Shown in pieces: positions 1 through 7,391 of a stretch of 17,706 bases of DNA. The notes below the pieces were generated by a model. That model ran no database searches. It worked only from the letters and a program-made list of their open reading frames with translations, and was not told where the DNA came from. A program made the translations under genes and the position numbers. Source of the DNA: DATEAV01 sp964575425. GTDB taxonomy: Bacteria; Chloroflexota; Anaerolineae; Anaerolineales; E44-bin32. Within the stretch, counting starts at the first letter, position 1. Every line of letters starts with the position of its first letter. Where the stretch lies: positions 1 to 17,706 of the forward strand of contig CAZNRD010000052.1 in NCBI GenBank assembly GCA_964575425.1. The letters are read 5' to 3'.

Positions 1-848
1 TACGAGCGCTCGGTCGCCACGTCGACCTTGACATACAAGGCCTTCTCATAGAAGGTGGCAGGGACAGTGGGGGACGACGGCTGGTACGTCTCGGAAGTGA
101 CGGTGGCGGCCAGCACTGGCGATGCGGTATCCGGCGTCGTCTCCTTCGATCTCGCCCTTGACGGCGGGGGCTGGGCACCGTATGGTGGGCCGGTCACCCT
201 TTCGGACGGCGAGCACACCCTCGAGCTGAGGGCGAGCGACGCCGCAGGGAACGTGGCGGCGGAGAGTCTCACGGTCCGAGTGGACACGCAGCCGCCAGAC
301 CTCAACCTCGCCGTGGGTGGGTCGTTCTGCCCGGGGTGCGGCGAGACCATGGGGGTCGCGCTCGATGTCCACGACAGCGGGAGCGGCGTTGCCGGGTGGA
401 GCCTGACGGCCGATGGCATTGGCATTTCAAACGGAACCGCTCCAGCCAGTGAGAGCCTTTCGTGGGATGCATCTGGCCTCGGTGCGGGGACACACACGCT
501 TACCCTCTCGGCGAGCGACGTCGCCGGCAACAGCACCGACACGAGCGTGAGCGTGCAGCTGGTTGCGCCGAGGCAGTGCCTCCAGCGGCCGCCCCGTCAC
601 GGCCCGGAACCCTGGGCTCCGGCCCTGGCTCTGCGCCCACCGCCACCTCCCGACCGGCCGTGACTCCGACCCGTACGCCCGCGCCGACGCGCACGCCTTC
701 GACCTTGTTCTTCGGCGGCCTGCCGGCGGTCCCCATGGGAGCCGTGGGCGAAGGGCCTGTAGATCCACAACCCGAGCCTCAGGCTGAGAGCGCGGCCGTC
801 CCTCAGGGCCCGTCCTCCGGCGTGTTGTGGGGTGGGGCAGCCGTGGCG
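1..848 (+). pseudogene. Broken Ig-like-repeat surface protein, C-terminal part
   Basis: This is the tail of a secreted or surface protein with tandem bacterial Ig-like domains. Seen: motifs typical of such repeats (GDDGWYVSEVTV, SDAAGNVA, ASDVAGNS) from 55 to about 560 in frame 1. A TAG at 49-51 interrupts the frame upstream. Near 560-575 the coding signal moves to frame 3, consistent with loss of one base. It continues there as a Pro/Thr linker (PTRTPAPTRTPSTLFFGG) and ends in GVLWGGAAVA at about 820-848, which looks like the start of the usual C-terminal membrane anchor. The anchor is cut off where the inverted DUF429 fragment begins. The gene runs off the left edge. The stop, the frameshift and the truncation together argue for a pseudogene, although the frameshift alone could be an assembly error. 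The product's exact role is unknown. Confidence 0.6.
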
Positions 849-851
849 CCG

Positions 852-1282
852 CAGTTCGCTCAGGATCCACCGGTAGAACGGCTTCAGCTCTGGCACCGGC
901 AGCGTGATGCAGCCCTCCTGGCGGTCCCCCACCTGCGACGTGCGCTCCGGTCTGAGGCTCACCAAGCAGGCGGTGCAGTCAGCCACCAGCCCCTCAAGCT
1001 CATCGTGAGCCAGCAGCCCGCACATGGGAAGTTCCCCGCTCGGCAGGTGGTGTCGGGTGATCTCTTCCAGCGTCTTCAGCGGATCGGGGATGTCGAGGCC
1101 CTGCAGGTAGAGGACCATCTGCCGCTGCAGTCGGCCCTCGAGGGTCTGCTTGAGGAAGGGCCTCCGTTCCAGCCGCACGACGAAGCGCCCGTGCGGATGG
1201 AACTCGGGCATCACCCGCGGGCCGAATTCCTCGCCCGGGTGAGAGAAGCGGCTGCGACCAGAGCGCGAGAGCCTGGCAGAAG
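852..1282 (-). pseudogene. DUF429 gene fragment (C-terminal part only)
   Basis: This is a truncated second copy of the DUF429 gene at 5677-6453. The two align without gaps at a constant offset of 4810 bases from about 890 to 1255. They share protein stretches such as LKQTLEGRLQRQMVLYLQGL and PERTSQVGDRQEG. Only the C-terminal half of the domain is present. The N-terminal GIDPT strand and the central part are missing, and similarity fades at about 1255-1282. At the 3' end the frame reads on past the equivalent of the intact gene's stop (FYRWILSELRR) into the remains of the Ig-like gene. No start codon with a ribosome binding site is placed to express it. It is best read as a dead duplicate. 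Confidence 0.7.
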
Positions 1283-1715
1283 CCTCGGCTTGCAACGTGT
1301 GGCGCAGGCACAGGCGGCTCGCTCGGCCACCATGTGCCCTACGGGCACGGGCACTGAGTGCCGGGTGCTGGAAATTGCCGCCAGCCGCTGCCAGGCATGG
1401 CGGAAGCTTGCGCCTTAGGCCCATAGCAAGCGGGCTGTGGCGGATGAAGGACCGGAGCAGGAGTTGGCGCCTCTGCAGCCGACAGCCACGATGACGCGTG
1501 GTTGTCGTCAACGCGCAATGCTCCCGCAATGGGGCGTTGGCCAGACGCTCGGCCTGCAGGAACCCCCAGGCCATCTCCACCGCAATTGACGCAAGAAGTC
1601 AATGACCCGGCGTGTGGCGATATTCGTCTGGGGATGGAGGCGGAGTCGCCGGTGGACCCGAACGCGGCAGGGGGACACGCACAGGGCGGTGCTGATGGAG
1701 AGCACGTTTCAGCCT
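1283..1715. other. Non-coding stretch downstream of nadB
   Basis: No reading frame on either strand here looks like a protein I recognise; the open frames are GC-driven. Two small perfect inverted repeats are visible: a 6-bp stem at 1332-1346 (GTGCCC/GGGCAC) and ATTGAC/GTCAAT at 1585-1603 with a 7-nt loop. Neither has a T-run, so I cannot point to a convincing terminator for the nad operon. Confidence 0.5.
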
Positions 1716-3323
1716 TCAGATCAATCGGTCCCCCCCACCCTCGCTCGCATCCCGCCGAAAGTGGCAGCCGCGACTCTGACGGTTGTGGCGGGCCGCCTGG
1801 GCCACAATCAGCGCTGCTTCCACAGCGTTGCGCAGACCGATCAGGCCATCGCTCAACTTCGTCGCCCGGTAGAAGGTCTCGATCTCGTTCCAGATGTGGC
1901 GCAGCTCGCGGATTGCCCTGGACAGTCCCTCCGAGCTGCGCACCAGCCCGACGTAGTTCCACATGATGCTCTGAATGGTCTGCATGTCGCCCTGGATCAG
2001 TGCCGGATCCGGCTCGGCGAGCAGCCCCGTCTCGTCCCAGCGGGGGACGTCATTGCCTGAGGTCGGACGGGCGATCCCCCCACGGCGGAAGCAATCCTCT
2101 AGATGGGCCGCGGCCCGGCTCCCCCAGACAAGCCCCTCCAGAAGGGAGGTGGATGCCAAACGGTTGGCGCCGTGCAGCCCGGTACAGCTCACCTCGCCGA
2201 CCGCATACAGATTCTGGATGCTCGAGCAGCCCCATTCGTCCACCAGCACGCCGCCGCAGAAGTAATGCGCCGCAGGCACGACCGGCACTGGTTCCCTCGA
2301 GATGTCGAAACCGGCCTGCAGGCAGCGTTCATAGATGGACGGGAATCGCGCCCGAATCGCCTCGGAAGGCATCGCCGAGGCCAAGTCGATCAGCACGTGC
2401 GAATATCCCTGGGCTTCCATCTCCAAATGGATGGCGCGGGCGACAATGTCACGCGGGGCGAGGTCCTTCCACTCCGGCGCATACTTTTCCATGAAGGGCC
2501 TCCCATCCGGGGTGAGCAGCCGACCGCCCTCTCCTCTCACCGCCTCACTGATCAGGAACCCCTCGGCCCCCGGCGCGGCCAAAGCCGTGGGATGAAACTG
2601 CACATACTCTGCGTTGGCGATGCGAGCGCCGGCGCGGTGCGCCATAGCCAGCCCATCCCCTCGGGCGCCCGCCGCGTTGGTCGTGTTGCGATAGATCCGC
2701 CCCAGGCCGCCCGTGGCGAGGATCGTCGCCGCGGCGATGAAACGGTGGACGGTCTGCTCCGCGCGATCGAACGCGTAGGCGCCGTGGCACGAGATCGGCC
2801 GGTAGACTGCCAGAGGATCGCGGCTGTGGTGAGGGAATGTGACCAAGTCGATGGCCGTGGTATTGGTCAACAGCCGGATGTTGGGGCTGGCCCGCAGTCG
2901 GGCGATCAGAGCGGCAGCGATCGCCCGGCCCGTGGTATCGCCCACATGCAGGATGCGCCGGCGCGAGTGGGCGGCTTCGTTGCCCCAGGCCAGTTCTCCA
3001 TCGGGCCCGCGGTCGAATCTGACCCCGGCCGCCCGGACAAGCACTTCTTCCACCTCCCGAGGTCCTTCCTCGGCCAGCAGGTGCGCCGCCGCCGGTGCGC
3101 TGGCCCCAGCGCCCGCAGCCAGGATGTCGGCGACCAGGCTCCCCGGATCGTCTCCCGTCCCCAGCGACGCGATCCCCCCCTGAGCATAGCGCGTGTTCGA
3201 TTCTTCCGGATCGGGGTCACGCGTGAGGAGCACGATGTCGCGCGCCGGGTTGCGCGCCAGGCGCAGCGCCGCTGTCGCGCCGGCAATGCCGGTCCCGATG
3301 ATCAGCACGTCGGTCTGGATCAG
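1716..3323 (-). CDS. nadB: L-aspartate oxidase
   Basis: A flavoprotein that oxidises L-aspartate to iminoaspartate, the first step of de novo NAD synthesis. Seen: the FAD-binding GTGIAG at residues 10-15, TRYAQGGIAS at about 45-54, YVQFHPTAL near 240-248, SEAVRGEGG near 259-267, HYFCGG near 353-358 and GEVSCTGLHGANRLAS near 376-391. A helical C-terminal domain ends in the NRQSRGCHF version of the usual NadB tail. The length of 535 aa is normal for the family. Start choice: GGAGGG directly after the nadA stop lies 6 nt before an in-frame CTG at 3321-3323, giving LIQTDVLIIGTG, the expected N terminus. The first standard start, GTG at 3306-3308, is 21 nt from that site and would begin inside the first beta strand. 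It is the last gene of the nadC-nadA-nadB operon. A run of seven C (plus strand) lies just before the stop, so the last few residues are less certain. Confidence 0.95.
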   Translation of the reverse strand: MIQTDVLIIGTGIAGATAALRLARNPARDIVLLTRDPDPEESNTRYAQGGIASLGTGDDPGSLVADILAAGAGASAPAAAHLLAEEGPREVEEVLVRAAGVRFDRGPDGELAWGNEAAHSRRRILHVGDTTGRAIAAALIARLRASPNIRLLTNTTAIDLVTFPHHSRDPLAVYRPISCHGAYAFDRAEQTVHRFIAAATILATGGLGRIYRNTTNAAGARGDGLAMAHRAGARIANAEYVQFHPTALAAPGAEGFLISEAVRGEGGRLLTPDGRPFMEKYAPEWKDLAPRDIVARAIHLEMEAQGYSHVLIDLASAMPSEAIRARFPSIYERCLQAGFDISREPVPVVPAAHYFCGGVLVDEWGCSSIQNLYAVGEVSCTGLHGANRLASTSLLEGLVWGSRAAAHLEDCFRRGGIARPTSGNDVPRWDETGLLAEPDPALIQGDMQTIQSIMWNYVGLVRSSEGLSRAIRELRHIWNEIETFYRATKLSDGLIGLRNAVEAALIVAQAARHNRQSRGCHFRRDASEGGGDRLI

Positions 3324-3329
3324 GGGAGT

Positions 3330-3335
3330 CCCTCC
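3330..3335 (-). promoter_or_regulatory. Ribosome binding site that decides the nadB start
   Basis: GGAGGG on the minus strand follows immediately after the TGA of nadA (3336-3338). The next six bases lead to CTG at 3321-3323. This spacing fits CTG and not the downstream GTG. nadA and nadB are in the same frame here, separated only by the stop codon and 12 bases. Confidence 0.6.
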
Positions 3336-4394
3336 TCAGTCCTTCTGTCCCACGGCCAGCATTCGCTCGACCGCCCTCGACGCCCGCAGGCGCACCTCCT
3401 CCGGGACATCAATGACATACCGGCCCTGCTCGAGCGAGGCCAGCGTCTCCTCCAGCGTGATCTGGTTCATGTGTGGGCAGCGGACGCTGCAAAGCCGCAG
3501 CATCTCCTTCTGCGGATTGGCCGCGGCGATGTTGTCGGCCATGGCGCACTCGGTCAGCAACAGGTACCGGGGCGCCGCAGTGCGCTCCACGTATTCGATC
3601 ATGGCCGACGTGCTCCCCGAGAAGTCCGATGCCGCCACGACCTCGGGTGGGCACTCCGGGTGGGCCAGGACCACGACATCGGGATACTCCCGGCGGATGG
3701 CGACGACATCGCCGACGGTGAACTTCTCATGCACCTCGCACCGGCCATGCCATCCGATCAGCTGAACTTCGCCTCCGTCGAAAGCCTCCCCGGGCGGCAG
3801 AAGGCTGGGGAAGAGGACGTGTTTCCCCGTCTCCCGCGCCACGTTGCGGGCCAGGTATTCATCGGGAAGGAAGATCACGGTGGGCGCGTGCAAGGACTCA
3901 ACCACCGCCGCGGCGTTGCTCGATGTGCAGCAGATGTCCGACTCGGCCTTGACCTCGGCATAGGTGTTCACATAACTCACCACCGGGACGCCCGGAAACC
4001 GTCGCTTCAGGGCCATCACGTCCTCGGCGGTGATGCTGGCCGCCAGCGAGCAGCCGGCCTTTTCCGAGGGCAGCAACACCGTCTTCCGCGGATTGAGGAT
4101 CTTCGCCGTCTCCGCCATGAATCGGACGCCGCAGAAGACGATCGTGCCCTCGTCCGTGGCGGCGGCTCTCCGACTGAGCTCCAACGAGTCGCCCACGTAA
4201 TCCGGGATCGTGTGATACAGCGCTGGTTCCATGTAGTTGTGGCCGAGGATGACGGCGTCCTTCTCCCGCTTGAGCTCGATGATCTGCGCCGCCAGCTCGG
4301 CCTTGTAGCGCAGCTCGACGTCGGGAGCGTGTCCCCCGAGCATCGCCGTGAGCTTTGCGTAGATATCCTCGACAGAACCCCCCACGGTCACCAT
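3336..4394 (-). CDS. nadA: Quinolinate synthase
   Basis: A [4Fe-4S] enzyme that condenses iminoaspartate from NadB with dihydroxyacetone phosphate to give quinolinate. Seen: 352 aa, with GHNYMEP at 51-57, GDSLELSR at 68-75, EKAGCSLA at 111-118 (Cys115), YVNTYAEVKA at 141-150, HPECPPEV at 245-252 (Cys248), SGSTSAMI at 259-266 and CSVRCPHMNQ at 302-311. Cys115 and Cys248 match family cluster ligands. The third is most likely Cys306 or a neighbouring Cys (283 or 302), which I cannot settle by eye. The ATG overlaps the end of nadC by 7 nt (ATGGTGA) and has GGAGG 5 nt upstream inside nadC, so translation is probably coupled. It shares the operon with nadB downstream. Confidence 0.96.
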   Translation of the reverse strand: MVTVGGSVEDIYAKLTAMLGGHAPDVELRYKAELAAQIIELKREKDAVILGHNYMEPALYHTIPDYVGDSLELSRRAAATDEGTIVFCGVRFMAETAKILNPRKTVLLPSEKAGCSLAASITAEDVMALKRRFPGVPVVSYVNTYAEVKAESDICCTSSNAAAVVESLHAPTVIFLPDEYLARNVARETGKHVLFPSLLPPGEAFDGGEVQLIGWHGRCEVHEKFTVGDVVAIRREYPDVVVLAHPECPPEVVAASDFSGSTSAMIEYVERTAAPRYLLLTECAMADNIAAANPQKEMLRLCSVRCPHMNQITLEETLASLEQGRYVIDVPEEVRLRASRAVERMLAVGQKD

Positions 4395-5275
4395 GCACCT
4401 CCGCGGCGCGCGCCGCTTCCCTGTGCCGTCCCCGCTGGGGCAGACTGGCGGGTCAACTCCAGGCTCACATCCAGCACCTTCGCCGAATGCGTCAGGGCGC
4501 CGACGGAGATGTCGTCGACCCCTGTCTGCGCGATCTCACGGACGTTCTCCAGGCTCACGTTGCCCGAGGCCTCCAGCCGGGCTTTGCCGCGGCAGACGGC
4601 CACGGCCTGCTTCATCCTCGCCAGGTCCATGTTGTCCAGCAGGATCCGCCGGGCGCCGACCTGCAGCGCCGCCCGAACTTCCTCCAGGCTGCGCACCTCG
4701 ACCTCGATCTCGAGCCCGCTGCCGGCCGCCTGCGCGCGGCGGACGGCTTCCACCAGCGAGCCGGCGAAGTCGATGTGATTGTCTTTGATCAGAATCATAT
4801 CGTACAGGCCAAGCCGGTGGTTCTCTCCCCCGCCCCAGCGCACGGCCAGCTTGTCGAAAGCGCGCAGCCCCGGAGCCGTCTTGCGCGTGTCGAGGATCCT
4901 GGCCGGGGTGCCTGCCACCGCATCGACGAATTGACGGGTGAGGGTGGCGATGCCTGACATGCGCCCGAGAAAGTTCAGCGCCGTGCGCTCCGCCATCAGG
5001 ATCGCCCTGGCCGGGCCGCCGATCTCGGCCAGGACCTCGCCGCAGCAGATCCGGCTCCCCTCGGGGACCAACGCCTTGAAACTCACGCTCCGGTCCACCT
5101 CAAGGAAGACGGCCTCGGCGACACCCAGCCCGGCGACAACCCCGTCCTGCTTGGCGACCAGACGGGCGTGAGCACGTGCGTCTTCCGGGACGATGCTCGC
5201 GGTGGTGATATCCCCCGCGCCAAGATCCTCCTCAAGTGCCAGCCTGACATGAGCGCGAAGGGCCTCCGGCAACAT
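4388..5275 (-). CDS. nadC: Nicotinate-nucleotide pyrophosphorylase (carboxylating)
   Basis: Quinolinate phosphoribosyltransferase. It converts quinolinate and PRPP to nicotinate mononucleotide and CO2, finishing the route begun by NadB and NadA. Seen: EEDLGAGDIT at 15-24, ERTALNFLGRMSGIA at 96-110, DTRKTAPGLR at 129-138, GGGENHRLGLYD at 148-159, IKDNH at 163-167, then EASGNVSLENV and GVDDISVGALTHSAKVLDVSLE split along the C-terminal strand-helix repeats of the alpha/beta barrel. I chose ATG at 5273-5275: it gives 295 aa, a normal length, and has GAGG about 9 nt upstream. The open frame extends to 5395, but those extra 40 residues do not look like NadC. It is the first gene of the operon. The last residues (ARRGGAW) are dictated by the overlap with nadA. 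Confidence 0.95.
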   Translation of the reverse strand: MLPEALRAHVRLALEEDLGAGDITTASIVPEDARAHARLVAKQDGVVAGLGVAEAVFLEVDRSVSFKALVPEGSRICCGEVLAEIGGPARAILMAERTALNFLGRMSGIATLTRQFVDAVAGTPARILDTRKTAPGLRAFDKLAVRWGGGENHRLGLYDMILIKDNHIDFAGSLVEAVRRAQAAGSGLEIEVEVRSLEEVRAALQVGARRILLDNMDLARMKQAVAVCRGKARLEASGNVSLENVREIAQTGVDDISVGALTHSAKVLDVSLELTRQSAPAGTAQGSGARRGGAW

Positions 5276-5676
5276 CGGCAACACCTCAGGGCAGCGGCCT
5301 GGCAAGCCGAAAAATCCCGAGACTAGAAGCCCGGCGCCTCCCAACGCGCCTCGGCAGACACCAACGGTCATCCACCCGTGTCTCGCCCGCGACACCGCCC
5401 GAATGATTCGCCAGTGTGATATCCGTCAAGTCTCTCGGCCGTCATTTTAACCCATCTCCTGGTCCTCCCGCGCCGTTCTTCTTCTGGGCTACCGGCTCCC
5501 ATCACATGGCGGCAAGCGCTGACCGGCCGTGCGGCTCGTAATAGGGCGGGCTGCGACCAGCCGACAGGAACCCGCAGCGGCGTCCGCCGCCTCGTCTTTA
5601 TGGACGGCCTGGAGTCGACCCGCTAACCTGGACCTTCAGGCTTTCGGCGAATGAGTCCAGGATGACGTCAACACCC
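5276..5676. other. Non-coding region upstream of the nad operon
   Basis: No gene is recognised. It should hold the nad promoter on the minus strand. The best -10 candidate is TAAAAT (plus 5444-5449), without a good -35 at standard spacing. A separate TTGACG on the minus strand at about 5428-5433 has no good -10 partner 17 bp away. I see no clear NiaR or NrtR-type palindrome. Confidence 0.35.
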
Positions 5677-6453
5677 CTAGGGATAGAACTCCTTCAACTG
5701 AGCCGCGGGCAGCGTGATGGAGCCTTCCTGGCGGTCCCCCACCTGCGACGTGCGCTCCGGTTTGAGGCCCACCAGGTAGGCGGTGTAGGCGGCTACCAGC
5801 GCGTCCAGCGCATCGTGAGCCAGCAGCCCGTGGAGGGGAAGTTCCCCGCTGAGCAGGTGGTGCCGGGTGATCTCTTCCAACGCCTTCAGGGGATCGGGGA
5901 TATCGAGGCCCTGCAGGTAGAGGACCATCTGACGTTGCAACCGCCCCTCGAGAGTCTGCTTGAGGAAAGGCCTGCGGCCGAGCAGCGCGGCGAAGCACGC
6001 GTGGGGATGGACCTCGAGCATCACTCGCGGGCCGGGTTCTTCGCCCGGATGGTAGAAGCGGAGGCCCAGGGCCCTCAGCCGTCGGTAGAGGAGGAAGCCC
6101 GTGCGCATCCAGCGCGGGGCCTGGCTCTCGTCCTCCGGGGTGTTGTACAGGCGGATGTTGCGCCGGCGAAGCTCGTACTCGCAGACCTTCCACCGACCCC
6201 AGGTCGTGCTGTTTGGGGCGAGGTTGAAGCGGCGGCGTACCTCCGGCCGCATCATCAACCCGCGGTTGGGGGACTGCGGCGCGTCGACGGCAACGACCGC
6301 CCGCTCCCAACCGGCGACGAAGGCCAGGGCCTCTTCCGCCGTGCCCTGCCGCAGGGCCACCAGGCGCAGGTCGGCGTCGAGGGCAGCGTAGTGCAGCGGG
6401 CGGTCCCCGGCGGTGGGGTCGATCCCGATGAAGACGGCGTCGTCGAACAGCAT
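5677..6453 (-). CDS. DUF429 family protein (predicted RNase H-fold nuclease)
   Basis: An intact 258-aa protein of the DUF429/COG2410 type, predicted to have an RNase H-like fold; its cellular role is not established. Seen: an opening beta strand with GIDPT at 9-13, an AVVAVDAPQSPNRG segment near 52-65, a long Arg-rich middle (CEYELRRRNIRLYNTP), VMLEVHPHACFAAL near 143-156 and a C-terminal helix with LLAHDALDALVAAYTAYL. Acidic residues in the first strand, in VDAP, in the VHP strand and in the final helix are plausible metal ligands. The ATG has only a weak GAAGG upstream. A small basic ORF ends 7 nt before it, so the two may be co-transcribed. A truncated copy lies at 852-1282. The end FYP-stop is shorter than the fragment's reading frame, so the C terminus may itself have been clipped. 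Confidence 0.8.
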   Translation of the reverse strand: MLFDDAVFIGIDPTAGDRPLHYAALDADLRLVALRQGTAEEALAFVAGWERAVVAVDAPQSPNRGLMMRPEVRRRFNLAPNSTTWGRWKVCEYELRRRNIRLYNTPEDESQAPRWMRTGFLLYRRLRALGLRFYHPGEEPGPRVMLEVHPHACFAALLGRRPFLKQTLEGRLQRQMVLYLQGLDIPDPLKALEEITRHHLLSGELPLHGLLAHDALDALVAAYTAYLVGLKPERTSQVGDRQEGSITLPAAQLKEFYP

Positions 6454-6460
6454 GGCGCCT

Positions 6461-6697
6461 TCAGCCCGCGGCCCCGTCCTTGAGGTCCCCCGCTATGCCG
6501 ACTCCCCTGGCTCTCCTGGACCGTCCTGGCTCTCGCTTCCGCCGTCCCCCGGCGCGGGCTTTGTTCGTCTGCGGCTTGGACTTGTTGGCCATGAGAGCCT
6601 TGTAGAGCCGCCTAGCAGCCACGTCGATCTCGGGGTAACCCGAGGAGAGAACGGGTTCGTCCGATTCGGGCTTGTCTATATCGCTACGCCTCCTCAA
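6461..6697 (-). CDS. Small basic protein of unknown function
   Basis: A possible 78-aa product whose function I do not recognise. The N-terminal half is mixed and looks folded (GYPEIDVAARRLYKALM). The C-terminal half is strongly basic (KSKPQTNKARAGGRRKREPG), suggesting nucleic-acid contact or a disordered tail. It stops 7 nt before the DUF429 start and would form a two-gene unit with it. The start is doubtful. TTG at 6695-6697 overlaps a GAGGAGG (plus 6689-6695) that looks like a ribosome binding site for a start a few codons later, yet the only codon at the right distance is ATA; an internal ATG (MANKSK) is also possible. TATGAT at plus 6704-6709 may be its -10 element. Confidence 0.4.
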   Translation of the reverse strand: MRRRSDIDKPESDEPVLSSGYPEIDVAARRLYKALMANKSKPQTNKARAGGRRKREPGRSRRARGVGIAGDLKDGAAG

Positions 6698-7113
6698 CTG
6701 CTTATCATAGCCCCCCAGGACCCGGAAGACATCCGGTGGCTTTTCCCCTCACGCTACAGAACCCCGGCCGAACGGCCGGTGCTCGCCTTGCCCCGGCCTG
6801 GGTGTGAGCCTATACTCACCAGGCATCGGCGAGGCTGAGGGGGATATGGCTCCCCGGCAATCCCCGAAGCATCCTTCTCTCCTTCCGGAGGGCGTTCCCA
6901 GGCGCCGACGGAAGTGGGGGAGCCGCTCCGGTTCCCGCCCCTGGCTCGTCCCTCGATCGAAGCCCCCTTTCGGACAGCTCCCCCGCGACATACACCGCGC
7001 GCCGCAGGGTAACGTGCCCTCATATGTCCCAGAATTCAACACGCCTGTTGCAGGGGAGGCAACACATTCGTGAAAACGTGAGAAAACGAGACCACGGTGA
7101 TTGTGGAGGAGGC
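6698..7113. other. Hairpin-rich non-coding stretch
   Basis: No protein is recognised on either strand. Several strong inverted repeats occur: GGGGGAGC at 6916-6923 pairs with GCTCCCCC at 6977-6984; CCGGCC at 6764-6769 pairs with GGCCGG at 6774-6779 around a GAAC loop; and GCCTGG plus TGAG at 6796-6808 pair with CTCA plus CCAGGC at 6815-6824 with a 3-nt bulge. It does not match tmRNA, RNase P, SRP RNA or a common riboswitch that I could recognise. It could be an unrecognised RNA, a long leader for the genes to its left, or debris. Confidence 0.35.
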
Positions 7114-7276
7114 ATGTCGAGAACAGCCGCCCGTGCCCAGCGATTGAGACAAATCGAAATGCTCCTCCTGGCGCACCCTGAGGGGCTGACGCAGGCAGAG
7201 ATTGCTCGACGGCTCGGTGTGGACCGCTACCCTGCCCCAGCTCGGCCAGCTCTGCGCCCTCTATGAGAAGGACAGC
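7114..7276 (+). pseudogene. Truncated helix-turn-helix (WYL/DeoR-type) regulator
   Basis: The N terminus of a DNA-binding regulator. ATG at 7114 follows GGAGGAGG and opens RAQRLRQIEMLLLAHPEGLT, then QAEIARRLGVDR, a typical winged-helix recognition unit found at the start of WYL-domain transcription factors. At about 7225 the frame is lost. The matching continuation (TLPQLGQLCALYEKDSG) lies in the next frame at about 7226-7276, with roughly three or four residues of the turn missing. The rest of the protein is absent: the sequence changes at 7277 into a repeated 23-bp motif. It therefore carries a small deletion and a 3' truncation and cannot make a full regulator. The assignment to the WYL type rests on the N-terminal style only. 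Confidence 0.55.
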
Positions 7277-7299
7277 GGTGTCAGAAGCAACGATCCGAC
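7277..7299 (+). repeat. 23-bp direct repeat, copy 1 (possible IS end)
   Basis: The motif runs GGTGTCAGAAGCAA-C-GATCCGAC and is repeated at 7351-7373 with one change (C to T), 74 bp apart. Read on the minus strand it begins TGTCGGAT, as do ends of IS21-family elements, which carry several such repeats at each end. The copy begins exactly where the HTH gene is broken off. No transposase gene is present. Confidence 0.5.
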
Positions 7300-7350
7300 A
7301 GGGGATACTGAAAGCGTCTTCATCTGGAAGCGCGGCTCGGCGGCAATGAA

Positions 7351-7373
7351 GGTGTCAGAAGCAATGATCCGAC
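7351..7373 (+). repeat. 23-bp direct repeat, copy 2 (possible IS end)
   Basis: The second copy of the motif at 7277-7299, with T in place of C at the fifteenth base. It lies 19 bp downstream of the stop codon of the convergent dehydrogenase gene (in that gene's direction). It could belong to the remnant end of an IS21-type element together with copy 1. Confidence 0.5.
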
Positions 7374-7391
7374 GAAAAAGACTTCCCGCCT

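Noticed and set aside
1332..1346. A small GTGCCC/GGGCAC hairpin as terminator of the nad operon
   Set aside because: It lacks a U-run and lies nearly 400 bases past the nadB stop.
2103..4778. An 891-codon plus-strand open frame across nadB, nadA and nadC
   Set aside because: It runs antisense through three clearly recognised nad genes and shows no family signature.
5276..5395. A 40-residue N-terminal extension of NadC
   Set aside because: NadC family proteins start near the MLPEAL methionine; the extension adds nothing family-like, and 295 aa is the normal length.
6820..6900. A TPP-like or cobalamin-like riboswitch (GGCTGAG near 6832)
   Set aside because: The other conserved blocks of those riboswitches are absent on both strands.
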